Shown: positions 33,429 to 43,300 of the stretch, piece by piece | Layout: each line of letters starts with the position of its first letter | How positions within the stretch are numbered: the first letter of the stretch is position 1 | From: Azospirillum picis | Lineage (GTDB): Bacteria; Pseudomonadota; Alphaproteobacteria; Azospirillales; Azospirillaceae | DNA: 64,000 bases | Assembly (NCBI RefSeq): GCF_017876115.1 | Contig: NZ_JAGINO010000005.1 | Coordinates: forward strand, 1 to 64,000 | Direction: 5' to 3' | The notes under the pieces: model-generated | Database searches by the model: none | Seen by the model: only the letters and a program-made list of their open reading frames with translations | Told to the model about the DNA's origin: nothing | Position numbers and translations under genes: made by a program

Positions 33429-35096
33429 ATGACGCCCCTTGGACGGCCAAGCGGCAACAGGCACCGCCGGAGCAGCCCGCTGGGCCTGCGCGCCACGGTG
33501 GCGATCACCCTTGCCCTCCTGGTGCTCGGCACCACGCTTGCCAAGGGGCTGGTCATCGGCAACGGCGCCGCCGACGCGCTGGCGCGCGAGATCGGCGCGT
33601 CGATGACCGGGTTGGCGCAATCGCTCGCACGGCAGCTCGATTCGACCATGTGGGCACGCGCGAACCAGTTCGCCGCACTGGCCCGGATCGAGGCGCTGCA
33701 GGACCCCGCCGTCGCCCAATCGACCATCGACGAGTTGAAGCGCCGTGATTCGACCATCGCCTGGATCGGCATGACCGATGCGACGGGGCGGGTCGTCGCC
33801 GCGTCCGACGGGCTGCTGCTGCATGCCGACATCGCCAGCCGCCCCGTCCATCAGGAAGGCATGAAGGGCCTGTTCGTCGGCGACGTGCACGAAGCGGTGG
33901 CGCTGAAGGGAAAGGTGAAGTACCTGAGGGACGAGACGCCGAAGTTCGTCGATGTCTCGGCACCACTGCGCAAGGCCGACGGCACGGTCGCCGGCGTGCT
34001 GGCCGCGCATTACAGTTGGGCCTGGGCCCATGCCTCGATCCGCGAACTGACCGAGCCGCTGGGCGACCACAAGAGCCTGACGCTTTACATCCTGTCCGCC
34101 GACGGCACCGTGCTGATCGGCCCCGACAGCGCGGTCGGAAAGCCGCTGCCGGTGCCCTCGCTGCTCGAAAAGCCGCAGGACGGCTGGCGCACCGACGTCT
34201 GGCCGGATGGCGTGGCCTATGTGACGGGCGTCGCCCACGGCAAGGGGCTGCATGATTATGCCGGCCTCGGATGGACCGTGGTCGCCCGCCAGCCGGCCGA
34301 CGTCGTCTATGCCGAAACCCACCGGCTCCAGTTGATGATCATCGTGTCGGGACTCGTGCTGGCCGTGCTGTTCAGTGTCATCGGCTGGTTCGCCGCCGGC
34401 CGCATCGCCCGGCCGCTCAGCGCCATCGCCGACGCGGCCGAGCGCATCCGCCAGGGCGAACACGGTGTCGTCATCCCCGAGGCCGGCGGGGCGGCGGAGA
34501 TCCGCCGGCTGTCCGTCTCTCTGCGCGACCTGATCGACAGCCTGACCAACAAGGATGCCGCGCTGATGCGGCTGGAGGACATCGCCTACGAGGACCGGCT
34601 GACGGCACTGCCCAACCGCCGCTACTTCGAGCAATATGTCGAGGCGTCCACCGGCGGCGACGGGTCGGCGACCGTGATGTACATCGACCTCGACGGCTTC
34701 AAGCCGATCAACGACCGGCTTGGCCATGATGCCGGAGACACCGTGCTGCGGCAGGTCGGCGGCCGCCTGGCCACCATTTTCCGGGACGACGACGTCGTCG
34801 CCCGGCTTGGTGGCGACGAGTTCGCGGCCGTTCTGCCGCGCCGTGCCGGCCGGCCGGCTCCCGACCTTTCGGGACTTGCCGACCGCGTCATCGCCGTCGT
34901 CAACGAGGCGGTGTCGGTCAACGGCGAAAAGGTCCGCGTCGGCTGCTCGATCGGCATATCGGCTTGGCCGGAGGACGCCGCCGACATGCACACCGTGATG
35001 CGCTACGCCGACGCGGCGCTCTACAAGGCGAAGCGCGACGGACGCAACCGCGCGGTGCGGTGGAGCCGCGAGGTTGCCGACGCGGCGTCGCACTGA
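33429..35096 (+). CDS. Membrane diguanylate cyclase (CACHE-HAMP-GGDEF)
   Basis: This 555-aa protein has an N-terminal membrane segment (about 18-36), a periplasmic dCACHE-type sensor (about 45-295), a second membrane segment (LMIIVSGLVLAVLFSVIGWF), a HAMP linker (RIARPLSAIADAAERIRQ) and a C-terminal GGDEF domain. The active site reads GGDEF at 461-465 and the product-inhibition I-site RDDD at 452-455, five residues before it, so it should make cyclic di-GMP and be feedback controlled. No EAL domain is present. It probably senses an external small molecule and controls motility or attachment. Confidence 0.93.
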   Translation: MTPLGRPSGNRHRRSSPLGLRATVAITLALLVLGTTLAKGLVIGNGAADALAREIGASMTGLAQSLARQLDSTMWARANQFAALARIEALQDPAVAQSTIDELKRRDSTIAWIGMTDATGRVVAASDGLLLHADIASRPVHQEGMKGLFVGDVHEAVALKGKVKYLRDETPKFVDVSAPLRKADGTVAGVLAAHYSWAWAHASIRELTEPLGDHKSLTLYILSADGTVLIGPDSAVGKPLPVPSLLEKPQDGWRTDVWPDGVAYVTGVAHGKGLHDYAGLGWTVVARQPADVVYAETHRLQLMIIVSGLVLAVLFSVIGWFAAGRIARPLSAIADAAERIRQGEHGVVIPEAGGAAEIRRLSVSLRDLIDSLTNKDAALMRLEDIAYEDRLTALPNRRYFEQYVEASTGGDGSATVMYIDLDGFKPINDRLGHDAGDTVLRQVGGRLATIFRDDDVVARLGGDEFAAVLPRRAGRPAPDLSGLADRVIAVVNEAVSVNGEKVRVGCSIGISAWPEDAADMHTVMRYADAALYKAKRDGRNRAVRWSREVADAASH

Positions 35097-35131
35097 TGGC
35101 CGGCGGCCGGACGCCGCCGCCTCGCCTCCCG

Positions 35132-36202
35132 CTACAGGCTGCGGACCAGCCGGTTCATGAAGCCGAGCTTCTCGATCACCGCCGGCGACAGGATGAAGGG
35201 ATAGAGGTCGGGCTGCCCCATGCTGCGGTTCAGGCTGTTCACGGCATAGGTCAGCGGCAGCCACGGCTCGATCAGGTCGTCGATGTCCTTCGCCTTGTGC
35301 GGATTGAAATCCACCTCGGCCTGCAATTCCGCTCCCTCGGTGATGCGCGGGCGTACCTTCAGGCCAAAGGCACGCGCGGTTTCCAGCGTGTCGACGATGT
35401 GAAGGTAATGGGCCCAGGTTTCGGCGAAGTCCTCCCAAGGGTGTGCGGTGGCGTAGGAGCTGACGTAGTTGGCCTGCCAGTCCGCCGGCGCACCGTCGGC
35501 GTAATGGCGCTTCAGCGCCTCGCCGTAATCCTCGCGCTCGTCGCCGAACAGCGCCCGGAAGCGCTCCAGCACCGCCGGATCGTCGCGCACCAGGCGATCC
35601 CAGACATAGTGGCCGATCTCGTGGCGGAAATGCCCCAGCAGCGTGCGGTAGGGCTCGCCCATCGCCGTGCGCCGCTTCTCGCGCTCGGCGTCGTCGGCCT
35701 CGGCGACATTGATGGTGATCAGGCCATTGGCGTGGCCGGTCAGCACCGGTGTCACGGTGCCGTCAGGCGCCACCGTATCGGCGAGGAAATCGAAGGCCAG
35801 CCCCTCCTCCGGATTCTCGATCCGGGTCTGGAGCGGGAGCTTCAGGTTGGTGAGCGTGTAGAAGAGATGGTGCTTCGCCAACTCCAGCTTGCGCCACAGC
35901 GTCAGATTGGCGGTGTCCGACAAGTCGGGGATCGTGCGGTTGTGGCGGCAGGCGGCACAATGGGTATCCGCCGAATCCGCCGGAAGCATCCAGTTGCACG
36001 CATTCAACTCGGCATTCGCGCAGAATTTATAGAGCGGCTCGGTGGTGGCAAGCGCGCTCCACACGCCGTCATGGTCGGTCGGATCGATCGCCGACAGCGT
36101 GGCGGCGTCCGGCAGGTAGCCCAGCCGGTATCCGCAGCGTTCGCACAAGGTATTCTCGAAATAGAGCGGCTGGTGGCAGTTCTGGCATTCGAAGAGTTTC
36201 AT
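35132..36202 (-). CDS. Putative zinc metallopeptidase with zinc ribbons
   Basis: The 356-aa protein starts with a zinc-ribbon (CQNCHQPLYFENTLCERCG, residues about 4-22), has a second Cys cluster (CNWMLPADSADTHCAACRH, around 68-87) and the metallopeptidase motif HEIGH at residues 194-198. This matches the DUF2248/putative zinc-binding peptidase family. No signal peptide, so cytoplasmic. Substrate unknown. It converges with the diguanylate cyclase gene 35 bases away; 36203-36453 upstream holds hairpins but no gene. Confidence 0.85.
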   Translation of the reverse strand: MKLFECQNCHQPLYFENTLCERCGYRLGYLPDAATLSAIDPTDHDGVWSALATTEPLYKFCANAELNACNWMLPADSADTHCAACRHNRTIPDLSDTANLTLWRKLELAKHHLFYTLTNLKLPLQTRIENPEEGLAFDFLADTVAPDGTVTPVLTGHANGLITINVAEADDAEREKRRTAMGEPYRTLLGHFRHEIGHYVWDRLVRDDPAVLERFRALFGDEREDYGEALKRHYADGAPADWQANYVSSYATAHPWEDFAETWAHYLHIVDTLETARAFGLKVRPRITEGAELQAEVDFNPHKAKDIDDLIEPWLPLTYAVNSLNRSMGQPDLYPFILSPAVIEKLGFMNRLVRSL

Positions 36203-36324
36203 GGCCGTGCTTTCGTCTGCCTTCCCCGCTGCGGGGAAAGAAAGGTCCAGTCTTTCCTTCGGTTCCGCACCTTGGACACCGCGCCGCGCGGGGTGCCCGA
36301 TCCGGGAACCGGCCGGACCGGCTT

Positions 36325-36360
36325 CGGCCCTCGTCCCCGCTTCGACGGGGACGAGGGCCG
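36325..36360. repeat. 15-bp perfect hairpin
   Basis: CGGCCCTCGTCCCCG (36325-36339) and its exact complement (36346-36360) flank a CTTCGA loop in the gap 36203-36453 between glgX and the metallopeptidase gene. A second stem TTCCCCG/CGGGGAA lies at about 36222-36238. The rest of this gap has no visible gene. Confidence 0.8.
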
Positions 36361-36453
36361 GGAGCGCGCGAGGCGGGTCGCAGCAGTGCGGTCACCGGCT
36401 CGGACATCCCGCTCCGGGGGTGACGGCTTCCGCCACCGCCCGGCGGGCGACGG

Positions 36454-38805
36454 CTACCGGTCGGCCGAGGGCTTGGTGTCCCCCTTGCCAGCTCCTGTGA
36501 CCGTCCCCCGGTCCGAGGACGAGAGGGCTTCCTCCGCCTTTGCCGGCTCCTCCTTCCCGGTGGGGTCCTCGGGCTTTTCCGGCTCGCTGTCCTCGCCGAA
36601 GGACACCGCCGCCGGACTTTCGGCAACGCTGCGCAGCGCACGGGCGGCCCGGCGGAGCGCGAAGGAGGTCTTGCCTTCCGGTTCCAGCGCCAGCAGCAGC
36701 AGCGAGCGGCCGGTCACCATATAGCCCTCGCCGGTGTTGACGCGCGGCACCTCGTCCGGATCGGGCAGGTTGGTGTCGACCAGACAGCGCCAGACGCTGC
36801 CGCCGGTCACCTCCGGCAGGGTGAACTCCACGACGTCATGGTGCGAATTGATGACCAGCAGCAGGGTCGCATCCATCGCCGGGCGCTTTATCCCGCTGGC
36901 CTGCGCACGGCCGTCCAGCAGCATGCCCAGGCAGCGGGCGTTGCCGTCGTGCCAGTTGCCCTCCGCCATCTCGTCGCCCGCGGGGGTCAGCCAGGTGACG
37001 TCCTTGACATCGAACTCCGCGTTGTATTCACCCGACAGGAAACGACCCCGGCGCAGCATCGGGAAGGACTGGCGCACCGCGATGACGCGGCGGACGAACT
37101 CGATCAGCGACTGGCCGTCCTCGTCGATGTCGTCCCAGTTCAGCCAAGCGGTCTCGTTGTCCTGGCAATAGGCGTTGTTGTTGCCGTGCTGGGTGTTGCC
37201 GAACTCGTCGCCGGCCAGCAGCATCGGCGAGCCCTGGGAGAGCAGAAGCGTCGCCAGCAGGTTGCGCTTCTGGCGCTCGCGAAGCGCCTTGATCTCCGGA
37301 TCGTCGGTCGGCCCTTCCGCCCCATGGTTCCAGGACAGGTTATGGGAATGGCCGTCGTTGTTGCCCTCGCCGTTCGCCTCGTTGTGCTTGTCGTTGTAGG
37401 AAACGAGGTCGTTCAGCGTGTAGCCGTCATGGGCGGTGATGAAGTTCACGCTGGCCCAGGGCTTGCGCCCACGCTTGTTGAAGACGTCGGCCGAGCCGCA
37501 GAGACGCGGCGCCACCTCCGGCAGCTTGCCCTCGTCACCCTTCCAGAAGGCCCGGACGGTGTCGCGGAACTTGTCGTTCCATTCCGCCCAGCCTGGCGGG
37601 AAGTTGCCGACCTGATAGCCGCCGGGGCCACAGTCCCACGGCTCGGCGATCAGCTTGACGCTGTTCAGGATCGGGTCCTGCAGGCAGCTATCGAGGAAGC
37701 CGCCGCCCTCGTCAAACCCGTAGGGCTCGCGGCCGAGAATGGTGGCGAGGTCGAAGCGGAAACCGTCGACATGCATCTCCGTCGCCCAGTAGCGGAGACT
37801 GTCGGTGACCATCTGCAAGACGCGCGGGTGGCTGAGGTTGACGGTGTTCCCGGTTCCCGTCTCGTTGATGTAGTAGCGCTTCTGGTCCGGGATCAGGCGG
37901 TAGTAGGAGGCGTTGTCGATGCCCTTGAAGGACAGGGTCGGGCCGCGCTCGTTGCCTTCGGCGGTGTGGTTGTAGACGACGTCGAGGATCACCTCCAGCC
38001 CGGCATTGTGGAGATGGGCAACCATCTCCTTGAATTCCTTGATCGCGTTGCCGGACGCGGCGTAGCGCGGCTCCGGCGCGAAGAAGCCGATGGAGTTGTA
38101 GCCCCAGTAGTTGGCCAGTCCCTTGTCGACCAGATGCTGGTCCTGGACGAAGGCGTGGACCGGCAGCAGCTCGACCGAGGTGATGCCGAGCGACTTGATG
38201 TAGTCGACCACCTCCTTCACCGCCATGCCGCCATAGGTGCCGCGCAGGCTGTCGGGAACCGCCGGGTGCAGCTTGGTGAAGCCCTTCACATGGGTTTCAT
38301 AGAAGATCGTGCGATCCCAGGCGGTGCCCGGCTTGTGGTCGCGGCCCCAGGTGAAGGCGGGGTCGATCACCTTGCATTTCGGCATGAAGGGCGCGCTGTC
38401 GCGCTCGTCGAAGGTCAGGTCGTCGCCCGATTCCATCACATAGCCGAAATGGGCGGGGTTCCAGCGGATCTCGCCGACCAGTTCCTTGGCGTAAGGGTCG
38501 AGCAGCAGCTTGTTCGCGTTGAAGCGATGGCCGTTCTCAGGCTCGTACGGCCCATGGACCCGGTAGCCGTAGAGCAGCCCGGGGCGGGCGTCGGGCAGGT
38601 AGCCGTGCCAGATCTCGTTGGTGAATTCGGGAAGCTCGATGCGCTCGAGTTCCTCTTCGCCGCTTTCATCGAACAGACAGAGCTCGACCTTGGTCGCATT
38701 GGCCGAGAACAGGGCGAAGTTGACGCCCAGCCCGTCCCATGTCGCACCCAAAGGAAAGGGCAATCCTTCACCCAGCCGCGTCGCTTGCCTCAGGATATTT
38801 GCCAT
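36454..38805 (-). CDS. glgX: Glycogen debranching enzyme
   Basis: The 783-aa protein is a GH13 isoamylase-type enzyme that hydrolyses alpha-1,6 branches left by glycogen phosphorylase. It has an N-terminal CBM48-like domain (FPLGATWDGLGVNFALFS), catalytic nucleophile in DGFRFDLA (D351), acid in AEPWDCG (E388) and ITAHDGYTL with the transition-state His-Asp. The last 60 or so residues form an acidic, Pro/Glu/Ser-rich tail (PEKPEDPTGKEEPAKAEE) not needed for the fold. I start at MANILRQATRLG (38805), with GGAGAAG upstream. No other glycogen gene is adjacent. Confidence 0.94.
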   Translation of the reverse strand: MANILRQATRLGEGLPFPLGATWDGLGVNFALFSANATKVELCLFDESGEEELERIELPEFTNEIWHGYLPDARPGLLYGYRVHGPYEPENGHRFNANKLLLDPYAKELVGEIRWNPAHFGYVMESGDDLTFDERDSAPFMPKCKVIDPAFTWGRDHKPGTAWDRTIFYETHVKGFTKLHPAVPDSLRGTYGGMAVKEVVDYIKSLGITSVELLPVHAFVQDQHLVDKGLANYWGYNSIGFFAPEPRYAASGNAIKEFKEMVAHLHNAGLEVILDVVYNHTAEGNERGPTLSFKGIDNASYYRLIPDQKRYYINETGTGNTVNLSHPRVLQMVTDSLRYWATEMHVDGFRFDLATILGREPYGFDEGGGFLDSCLQDPILNSVKLIAEPWDCGPGGYQVGNFPPGWAEWNDKFRDTVRAFWKGDEGKLPEVAPRLCGSADVFNKRGRKPWASVNFITAHDGYTLNDLVSYNDKHNEANGEGNNDGHSHNLSWNHGAEGPTDDPEIKALRERQKRNLLATLLLSQGSPMLLAGDEFGNTQHGNNNAYCQDNETAWLNWDDIDEDGQSLIEFVRRVIAVRQSFPMLRRGRFLSGEYNAEFDVKDVTWLTPAGDEMAEGNWHDGNARCLGMLLDGRAQASGIKRPAMDATLLLVINSHHDVVEFTLPEVTGGSVWRCLVDTNLPDPDEVPRVNTGEGYMVTGRSLLLLALEPEGKTSFALRRAARALRSVAESPAAVSFGEDSEPEKPEDPTGKEEPAKAEEALSSSDRGTVTGAGKGDTKPSADR

Positions 38806-38941
38806 GATTGCCCGCTTCTCCGCCTCGTCCACGTGTCGCCCGCCCAGACAGTGAGATGGGCGGTGCGAGCCTTCAACCCGGCCGATGGGCGCTTGTTCCT
38901 TCCTGCCGACCCCCCATCCTTTGGGATGAGGGCGGCCAGGG

Positions 38942-39868
38942 TCAGGCCGCCGCCGTCCCCGCCGGAAGCCGGCCGCGCAGCAGCCCCGCCAGATCGGCGA
39001 GGCCGCGGGCGCGCGGGTCGCTGGCGCGCCACGCCAACCCGATGGTACGGCCAGGCGGATCACCGTCAAACCCGCGATACGCGACCAGCCCACCGACGTC
39101 GGCCGCGCCGCCGCCGGCGGTGCGCGTCGCCAGCAGCGGCATCAGCGTGCAGCCCGCACCGGCGGCCACCATGTGCCGCAGGGTCTCCAGCCCGGTGGCA
39201 TGCACGCCGCCGCCGCGGGCAGTCAGGCCGCAGGCGGCCAGCGCCTGGTCACGCAGGCAATGCCCCTCCTCCAGCAGCAACAGTTCGCTGGGATCGAGGT
39301 CGTTCAGGTTCAGTCCCGGAGCGCCGCACAGCCGGTGCCCGGCAGAGTGGGCGAGCAGGAAGGGCTCGAAGAACAGCGCCTCGGCCGTCAGCCCCTCGCC
39401 CTCGACCGGCAGGGCCAGCAGCACGGCGTCCAGCCGGCCGTCGCGCAGTTCCTCCAGCAGCCCGTCGGTCCGGCCCTCCGACAGGATCAGCGTCAGATCG
39501 GGCCAGCGGGCGCGCAGCGGCGGCAGCACATGCGGGAACAGGTAGGGGCCGAGCGTGTGGATCGCCGCCAGCCGCAGCCGGCCGACGAGGCCGCCGTCGG
39601 ACCCGTCGGCCAGCGCCAGCAGCCGCCGCGCCTCGTCGAGCACGACGCGTGCCTGGCTGACGATCGCTTCGCCGCACGGCGTCAGCAGGACCTTCCGGCT
39701 GGTCCGCTCGAACAGGGCGACGCCGAGTTGCTCCTCGAGCTTGCGGACCTGGGCGCTCAGTGACGGCTGGCTGACGGCACAGCGCTCCGCCGCCCGGCCG
39801 AAGTGGCGCAGCTCGGCGACGGCGACGACATATTCGAGGTCACGCAGCGACAGCCCTGCGAGAATCAT
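38942..39868 (-). CDS. oxyR: LysR-family peroxide sensor OxyR
   Basis: This 308-aa LysR-type protein has the helix-turn-helix in HFGRAAERCAVSQPSLSAQVRKLE and the two redox cysteines of OxyR in GHCLRDQALAAC (C204 and C213, spaced nine, as in E. coli C199/C208). Peroxide forms a disulfide that turns it into an activator. It is divergent from the catalase gene, the classical OxyR target. The start ATG overlaps a palindromic ATAG-N7-CTAT site, and the ribosome-binding site is poor, so the true start could be slightly downstream. A weak hairpin (about 38911-38932) follows its stop. Confidence 0.93.
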   Translation of the reverse strand: MILAGLSLRDLEYVVAVAELRHFGRAAERCAVSQPSLSAQVRKLEEQLGVALFERTSRKVLLTPCGEAIVSQARVVLDEARRLLALADGSDGGLVGRLRLAAIHTLGPYLFPHVLPPLRARWPDLTLILSEGRTDGLLEELRDGRLDAVLLALPVEGEGLTAEALFFEPFLLAHSAGHRLCGAPGLNLNDLDPSELLLLEEGHCLRDQALAACGLTARGGGVHATGLETLRHMVAAGAGCTLMPLLATRTAGGGAADVGGLVAYRGFDGDPPGRTIGLAWRASDPRARGLADLAGLLRGRLPAGTAAA

Positions 39869-39881
39869 AGGTGATGCCTAT
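39867..39881. promoter_or_regulatory. OxyR-type half-site, ATAG-N7-CTAT
   Basis: ATAG (39867-39870) and CTAT (39878-39881) with a seven-base spacer match the OxyR half-element. A good second element is not visible 22 bases either side. The site overlaps the oxyR start codon and lies about 110 bases before the catalase start. A separate dyad TGGATAT (39904-39910) / ATATCCA (39928-39934) lies nearer the catalase gene. Confidence 0.5.
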
Positions 39882-39988
39882 TGGAACGTTTCCTTCAATG
39901 TCTTGGATATATCGTTCAAGACGCGGGATATCCATTGGCGAAGAATGACGCAAGCCAGAGCGCAACCGCCAAAGCGAGGATGATCCCG

Positions 39989-41440
39989 ATGAGCACCCTG
40001 ACCACCAGCTTCGGCCAGCCCGTTCCCGACAACCAGAATTCGCTGAGCGCCGGACCGCGCGGACCGCTGCTGCTGCAGGATTTCCACCTGATCGAGAAGC
40101 TGGCCCACTTCAACCGCGAGCGCATTCCCGAACGCGTCGTCCACGCCAAGGGCGCCGGCGCCTACGGCAGCTTCCGGGTCACCCGCGACGTGACGGCCTG
40201 GACCAAAGCCGCCTTCCTGTCGGGCGTGGGCAAGGAGACGCCTGTCTTCCTGCGCTTTTCCACCGTCGGCGGCGAGAAGGGGTCCGCCGACGCCGACCGC
40301 GACCCGCGCGGCTTCGCCGTGAAGTTCTACACGGAGGAGGGCAACTACGACCTGGTCGGCAACAACACGCCGGTCTTCTTCCTGCGCGACCCGCTGAAGT
40401 TCCCCGACTTCATCCATACCCAGAAACGCAACCCGGCGACCAACCTGAAGGATCCGGTCGCCATGTGGGACTTCTTCTCGCTGTCGCCGGAGACGATGCA
40501 CCAGGTGACCATCCTGTTCAGCGACCGCGGCACCCCGCGCGGCTACCGCCACATGGACGGCTTTTCCAGCCACACCTTCTCGTGGATCAACGCCGCCGAC
40601 GAGCGCTTCTGGGTCAAGTACCACTTTAAGACCCGCCAGGGGATCCAGAACCTCACCGCCGAGCAGGCGGTCGCCATGGCCGGCATCGACCCCGACCATG
40701 CGACCCGCGACCTCCATGCCGCGATCGAGGACGGCGATTTCCCGGCTTGGACCGTCTCGGTGCAGATCATGCCGGAAGCCGACGCCGAGACCTACCACCT
40801 GAACCCCTTCGACCTGACGAAGGTGTGGCCGCACGGCGACTATCCGCTGGTCGAGATCGGCGAACTGGTGCTGAACCGCAACCCGGAGAACTTCTTCGCG
40901 GAGACCGAGCAGGCCGCCTTCAGCCCGGCCAGCGTGGTGCCCGGCATCTCCTTCAGCCCGGACAAGATGCTGCAGGGCCGGCTGTTCGCCTATGCCGACG
41001 CCCACCGCTACCGCCTTGGCGGCAATTACGCGCAGATCCCGGTCAACACGCCTCAGGGCTGTCCGGTTCACAACTACCAGCGCGACGGCGCGATGCGGGT
41101 GGACGGCAACGGCGGCGGACGGCCGAACTACGAGCCCAACAGCTTCGGCGGTCCGGCCCAGACCGGCATTCCGAGCGAGCCGCCCCTGCGCATCACCGGT
41201 GACGCCGCCCACTACGACCACCGAGCCGGCAACGACGACTACGCCCAGGCCGGCGCCCTGTTCCGCCTGATCGGGGCGGAGGCGCAGGACCGCCTGATGG
41301 ACAACATCGCCGGCTCGCTGATCAAGACGCCGCTGTTCATCCAGGAGCGGCAGGTCAGGCACTTCATGGCCGCCGATCCCGCCTATGGCGCCGGCGTCGC
41401 CAAGCGCCTGGGCCTGACCGTCGCGCAGGCGGCGGAATGA
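39989..41440 (+). CDS. katA: Heme catalase
   Basis: The 483-aa protein is a small-subunit monofunctional catalase. The distal histidine is in RVVHAKG (H52), the distal asparagine in VGNNTPVFF (N125) and the heme-ligand tyrosine in [12 protein letters not shown] (Y335). It converts hydrogen peroxide to oxygen and water in the cytoplasm. The ATG at 39989 ([12 protein letters not shown]) is preferred: GAGGA lies eight bases upstream, while the ATGs at 39881 and 39980 would add an unrelated segment. It is divergent from oxyR. The symbol is by type; katE-like names are also used. Confidence 0.95.
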   Translation: MSTLTTSFGQPVPDNQNSLSAGPRGPLLLQDFHLIEKLAHFNRERIPERVVHAKGAGAYGSFRVTRDVTAWTKAAFLSGVGKETPVFLRFSTVGGEKGSADADRDPRGFAVKFYTEEGNYDLVGNNTPVFFLRDPLKFPDFIHTQKRNPATNLKDPVAMWDFFSLSPETMHQVTILFSDRGTPRGYRHMDGFSSHTFSWINAADERFWVKYHFKTRQGIQNLTAEQAVAMAGIDPDHATRDLHAAIEDGDFPAWTVSVQIMPEADAETYHLNPFDLTKVWPHGDYPLVEIGELVLNRNPENFFAETEQAAFSPASVVPGISFSPDKMLQGRLFAYADAHRYRLGGNYAQIPVNTPQGCPVHNYQRDGAMRVDGNGGGRPNYEPNSFGGPAQTGIPSEPPLRITGDAAHYDHRAGNDDYAQAGALFRLIGAEAQDRLMDNIAGSLIKTPLFIQERQVRHFMAADPAYGAGVAKRLGLTVAQAAE

Positions 41441-41590
41441 GGCGTCGCGCCGGCCCTCCGCGGAAGGGGCGCCGGCGCCATCCACCGGACCACCCGCCCC
41501 ATCCAAACGGCATGGGGTCCGCATCGGTGAAGACAAAGCCGCATCGCCCGTCCTAAAGTCCGGCTTCAGCGCGACGGCGACACGGAAGGC

Positions 41591-42025
41591 ATGGCACGCG
41601 ACCGGAAAAGCGACGGGGGGACCGGGAACCTGACCGGGAAGGGACTCGACACCCTTCTGGCGGCGGCGGAGACGTTGCCCCATGCGGCAGAGGACGGCTG
41701 GCGGCTCGACCTGTTCAAGGTGGCGCTCCGCATCGCCCGCTCGACCGAATCGACCGTCGACCTCGACCGCGCCAACCTCGCCTTCCGGACGTTGCCGCCG
41801 CGGCTGCGCAATCCGCTGATCGACCGGGCGGCGGCACTCGCCCGGCGTGAGGCGGAGCGCGCCGCCAGCGCCGCCGACCAGGAGCAGGAGGCGCCGCGCG
41901 GTCCCGGCCTGCTCGGCGGGCTGTTCCGCCGCTCCGCCGGCCCGGCAAGCCGCCGCACCGCGCGGGAGCGCCTGCTGCGCGAGCTGACCACCCGCCGCGA
42001 CCCCGATGACGACCGCGAAACGTGA
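41591..42025 (+). CDS. Hypothetical protein
   Basis: This 144-aa protein is not recognised. LDTLLAAAETLPHAAEDGWRLDLFKVALRIAR looks like two helices; the C terminus is Arg/Glu-rich (RRTARERLLRELTTRRD). No signal peptide or membrane segment. GGAAGGC lies directly before the ATG. The 150 bases separating it from the catalase gene hold no other gene; it could be a small DNA- or RNA-associated protein, but nothing supports a specific role. Confidence 0.55.
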   Translation: MARDRKSDGGTGNLTGKGLDTLLAAAETLPHAAEDGWRLDLFKVALRIARSTESTVDLDRANLAFRTLPPRLRNPLIDRAAALARREAERAASAADQEQEAPRGPGLLGGLFRRSAGPASRRTARERLLRELTTRRDPDDDRET

Positions 42026-42223
42026 CGGCGGACAGGCTGCGACGGTCCCCTGCCGGCCCCTTACCGGCGGCGTGCTGACGGCATACGCCCATCCGGCCGC
42101 TTGCCCTCCTTCTGCGCTCTCCTGCCGCGTCGAAGGTCACAGCCGGGACGGTTTACGGCCGATCCGGAATGTGCAAAGGTCGCTACCTCCTAATCGGGCT
42201 TACCCAAACGATAGAACTGAACG

Positions 42224-43282
42224 ATGACCGGGGGTTCCGTGCGTCGCCTGAAGCCGTTGCTGACCTGCGCCGCCTTGACCGCCCTGCTGAGCGCCTGCGC
42301 CAGCGGCGGCGATTCGCATCGCGTTGCCTCTCCGGCGGAAATCGACGCCCATGTCGCGGAGGCATCCAAGCGGTTCGACATGCCGGAGCTGTGGATCCGC
42401 GAGGTCATCCGCCAGGAGAGCGGCGGGCGCACCACCGCCAACGGCCAGCCCATCGTCAGCAAGGCCGGGGCCATGGGCCTGATGCAGGTGATGCCCGCCA
42501 CCTACGACGAGATGCGGCGCAAGCACAATCTCGGCTCCGACCCGTTCGATCCGCATGACAACATCATCGCCGGCACTGCCTACCTGCGGGAGATGTACAA
42601 CCTGTTCGGCGCACCGGGCTTCCTGGGCGCCTACAACTGCGGCCCCGGCTGCTACGGCGATTATCTCGCCGGCAAGCGCAGCCTGCCCGGCGAAACCAAG
42701 CGCTACATCGCCTCGGTCGGGCCGAGGCTGAACCGCGTGCCCGCGCCCAACGGCGCCGACATCGTGCTGGTCAGCGCGCCCTCCACCGATTCGCCACCGG
42801 ATTACGGCTCCGCCTACGCGGCGCCGCGGCCGGCACCCGCCTACACCCCTCACCCGGCGGCGGCGGTGCGCAGCCGGCCACCGGTCAGCGTCGCCGCGCT
42901 GCCGCCGCCGGCCCCCACGCTGGTGTCGGCCCCGGCGGCGGTGCGGGTGGTCGCGCCCGACACCTCGACGTCCGGCAGCCCGGCGCCGCGCCCGGCGCTG
43001 GTTTCGGGCGCCTCCTCGGGGGCGAAGCTCGGCGGCGGCGTATGGACGGTCCAGCTCGGCGCCTTCCGGTCGCCCGACGACAGCCAGCGCGTGATCGACC
43101 GCGCCCGCAACTCCATGCCGACGCTGGCGCGCAGCCAGCGCCTGGTCCAGGCGGTAGACACCCAGACCGGCCCGCTCTACCGCGCTCGCCTGTCCGGCCT
43201 TTCGCAGCAGGAGGCCGCGACGGCCTGCAACGGCCTCGTCGCCGCCGGCATGGCCTGCTTCGTGGTGGCGCCGGGCGCCTGA
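42224..43282 (+). CDS. Lipoprotein lytic transglycosylase with SPOR domain
   Basis: The 352-aa protein starts with a lipoprotein signal (LSAC, acylated Cys25). An SLT-type transglycosylase domain follows (about 50-190) with catalytic glutamate in VIRQESGG (E65) and the GLMQVMPATYDEM, NIIAGTAYLREM and GAYNCGPGC segments. After a Pro/Ala-rich linker, the last 80 residues form a SPOR domain (WTVQLGAFRSPDDSQRVID), which binds denuded septal peptidoglycan. It should cut cell-wall glycan at division sites from the outer-membrane inner leaflet. It resembles RlpA-like or MltE-type division enzymes, but with the SLT fold. Confidence 0.9.
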   Translation: MTGGSVRRLKPLLTCAALTALLSACASGGDSHRVASPAEIDAHVAEASKRFDMPELWIREVIRQESGGRTTANGQPIVSKAGAMGLMQVMPATYDEMRRKHNLGSDPFDPHDNIIAGTAYLREMYNLFGAPGFLGAYNCGPGCYGDYLAGKRSLPGETKRYIASVGPRLNRVPAPNGADIVLVSAPSTDSPPDYGSAYAAPRPAPAYTPHPAAAVRSRPPVSVAALPPPAPTLVSAPAAVRVVAPDTSTSGSPAPRPALVSGASSGAKLGGGVWTVQLGAFRSPDDSQRVIDRARNSMPTLARSQRLVQAVDTQTGPLYRARLSGLSQQEAATACNGLVAAGMACFVVAPGA

Positions 43283-43300
43283 CCCGCGTTCCCGGCCCGC

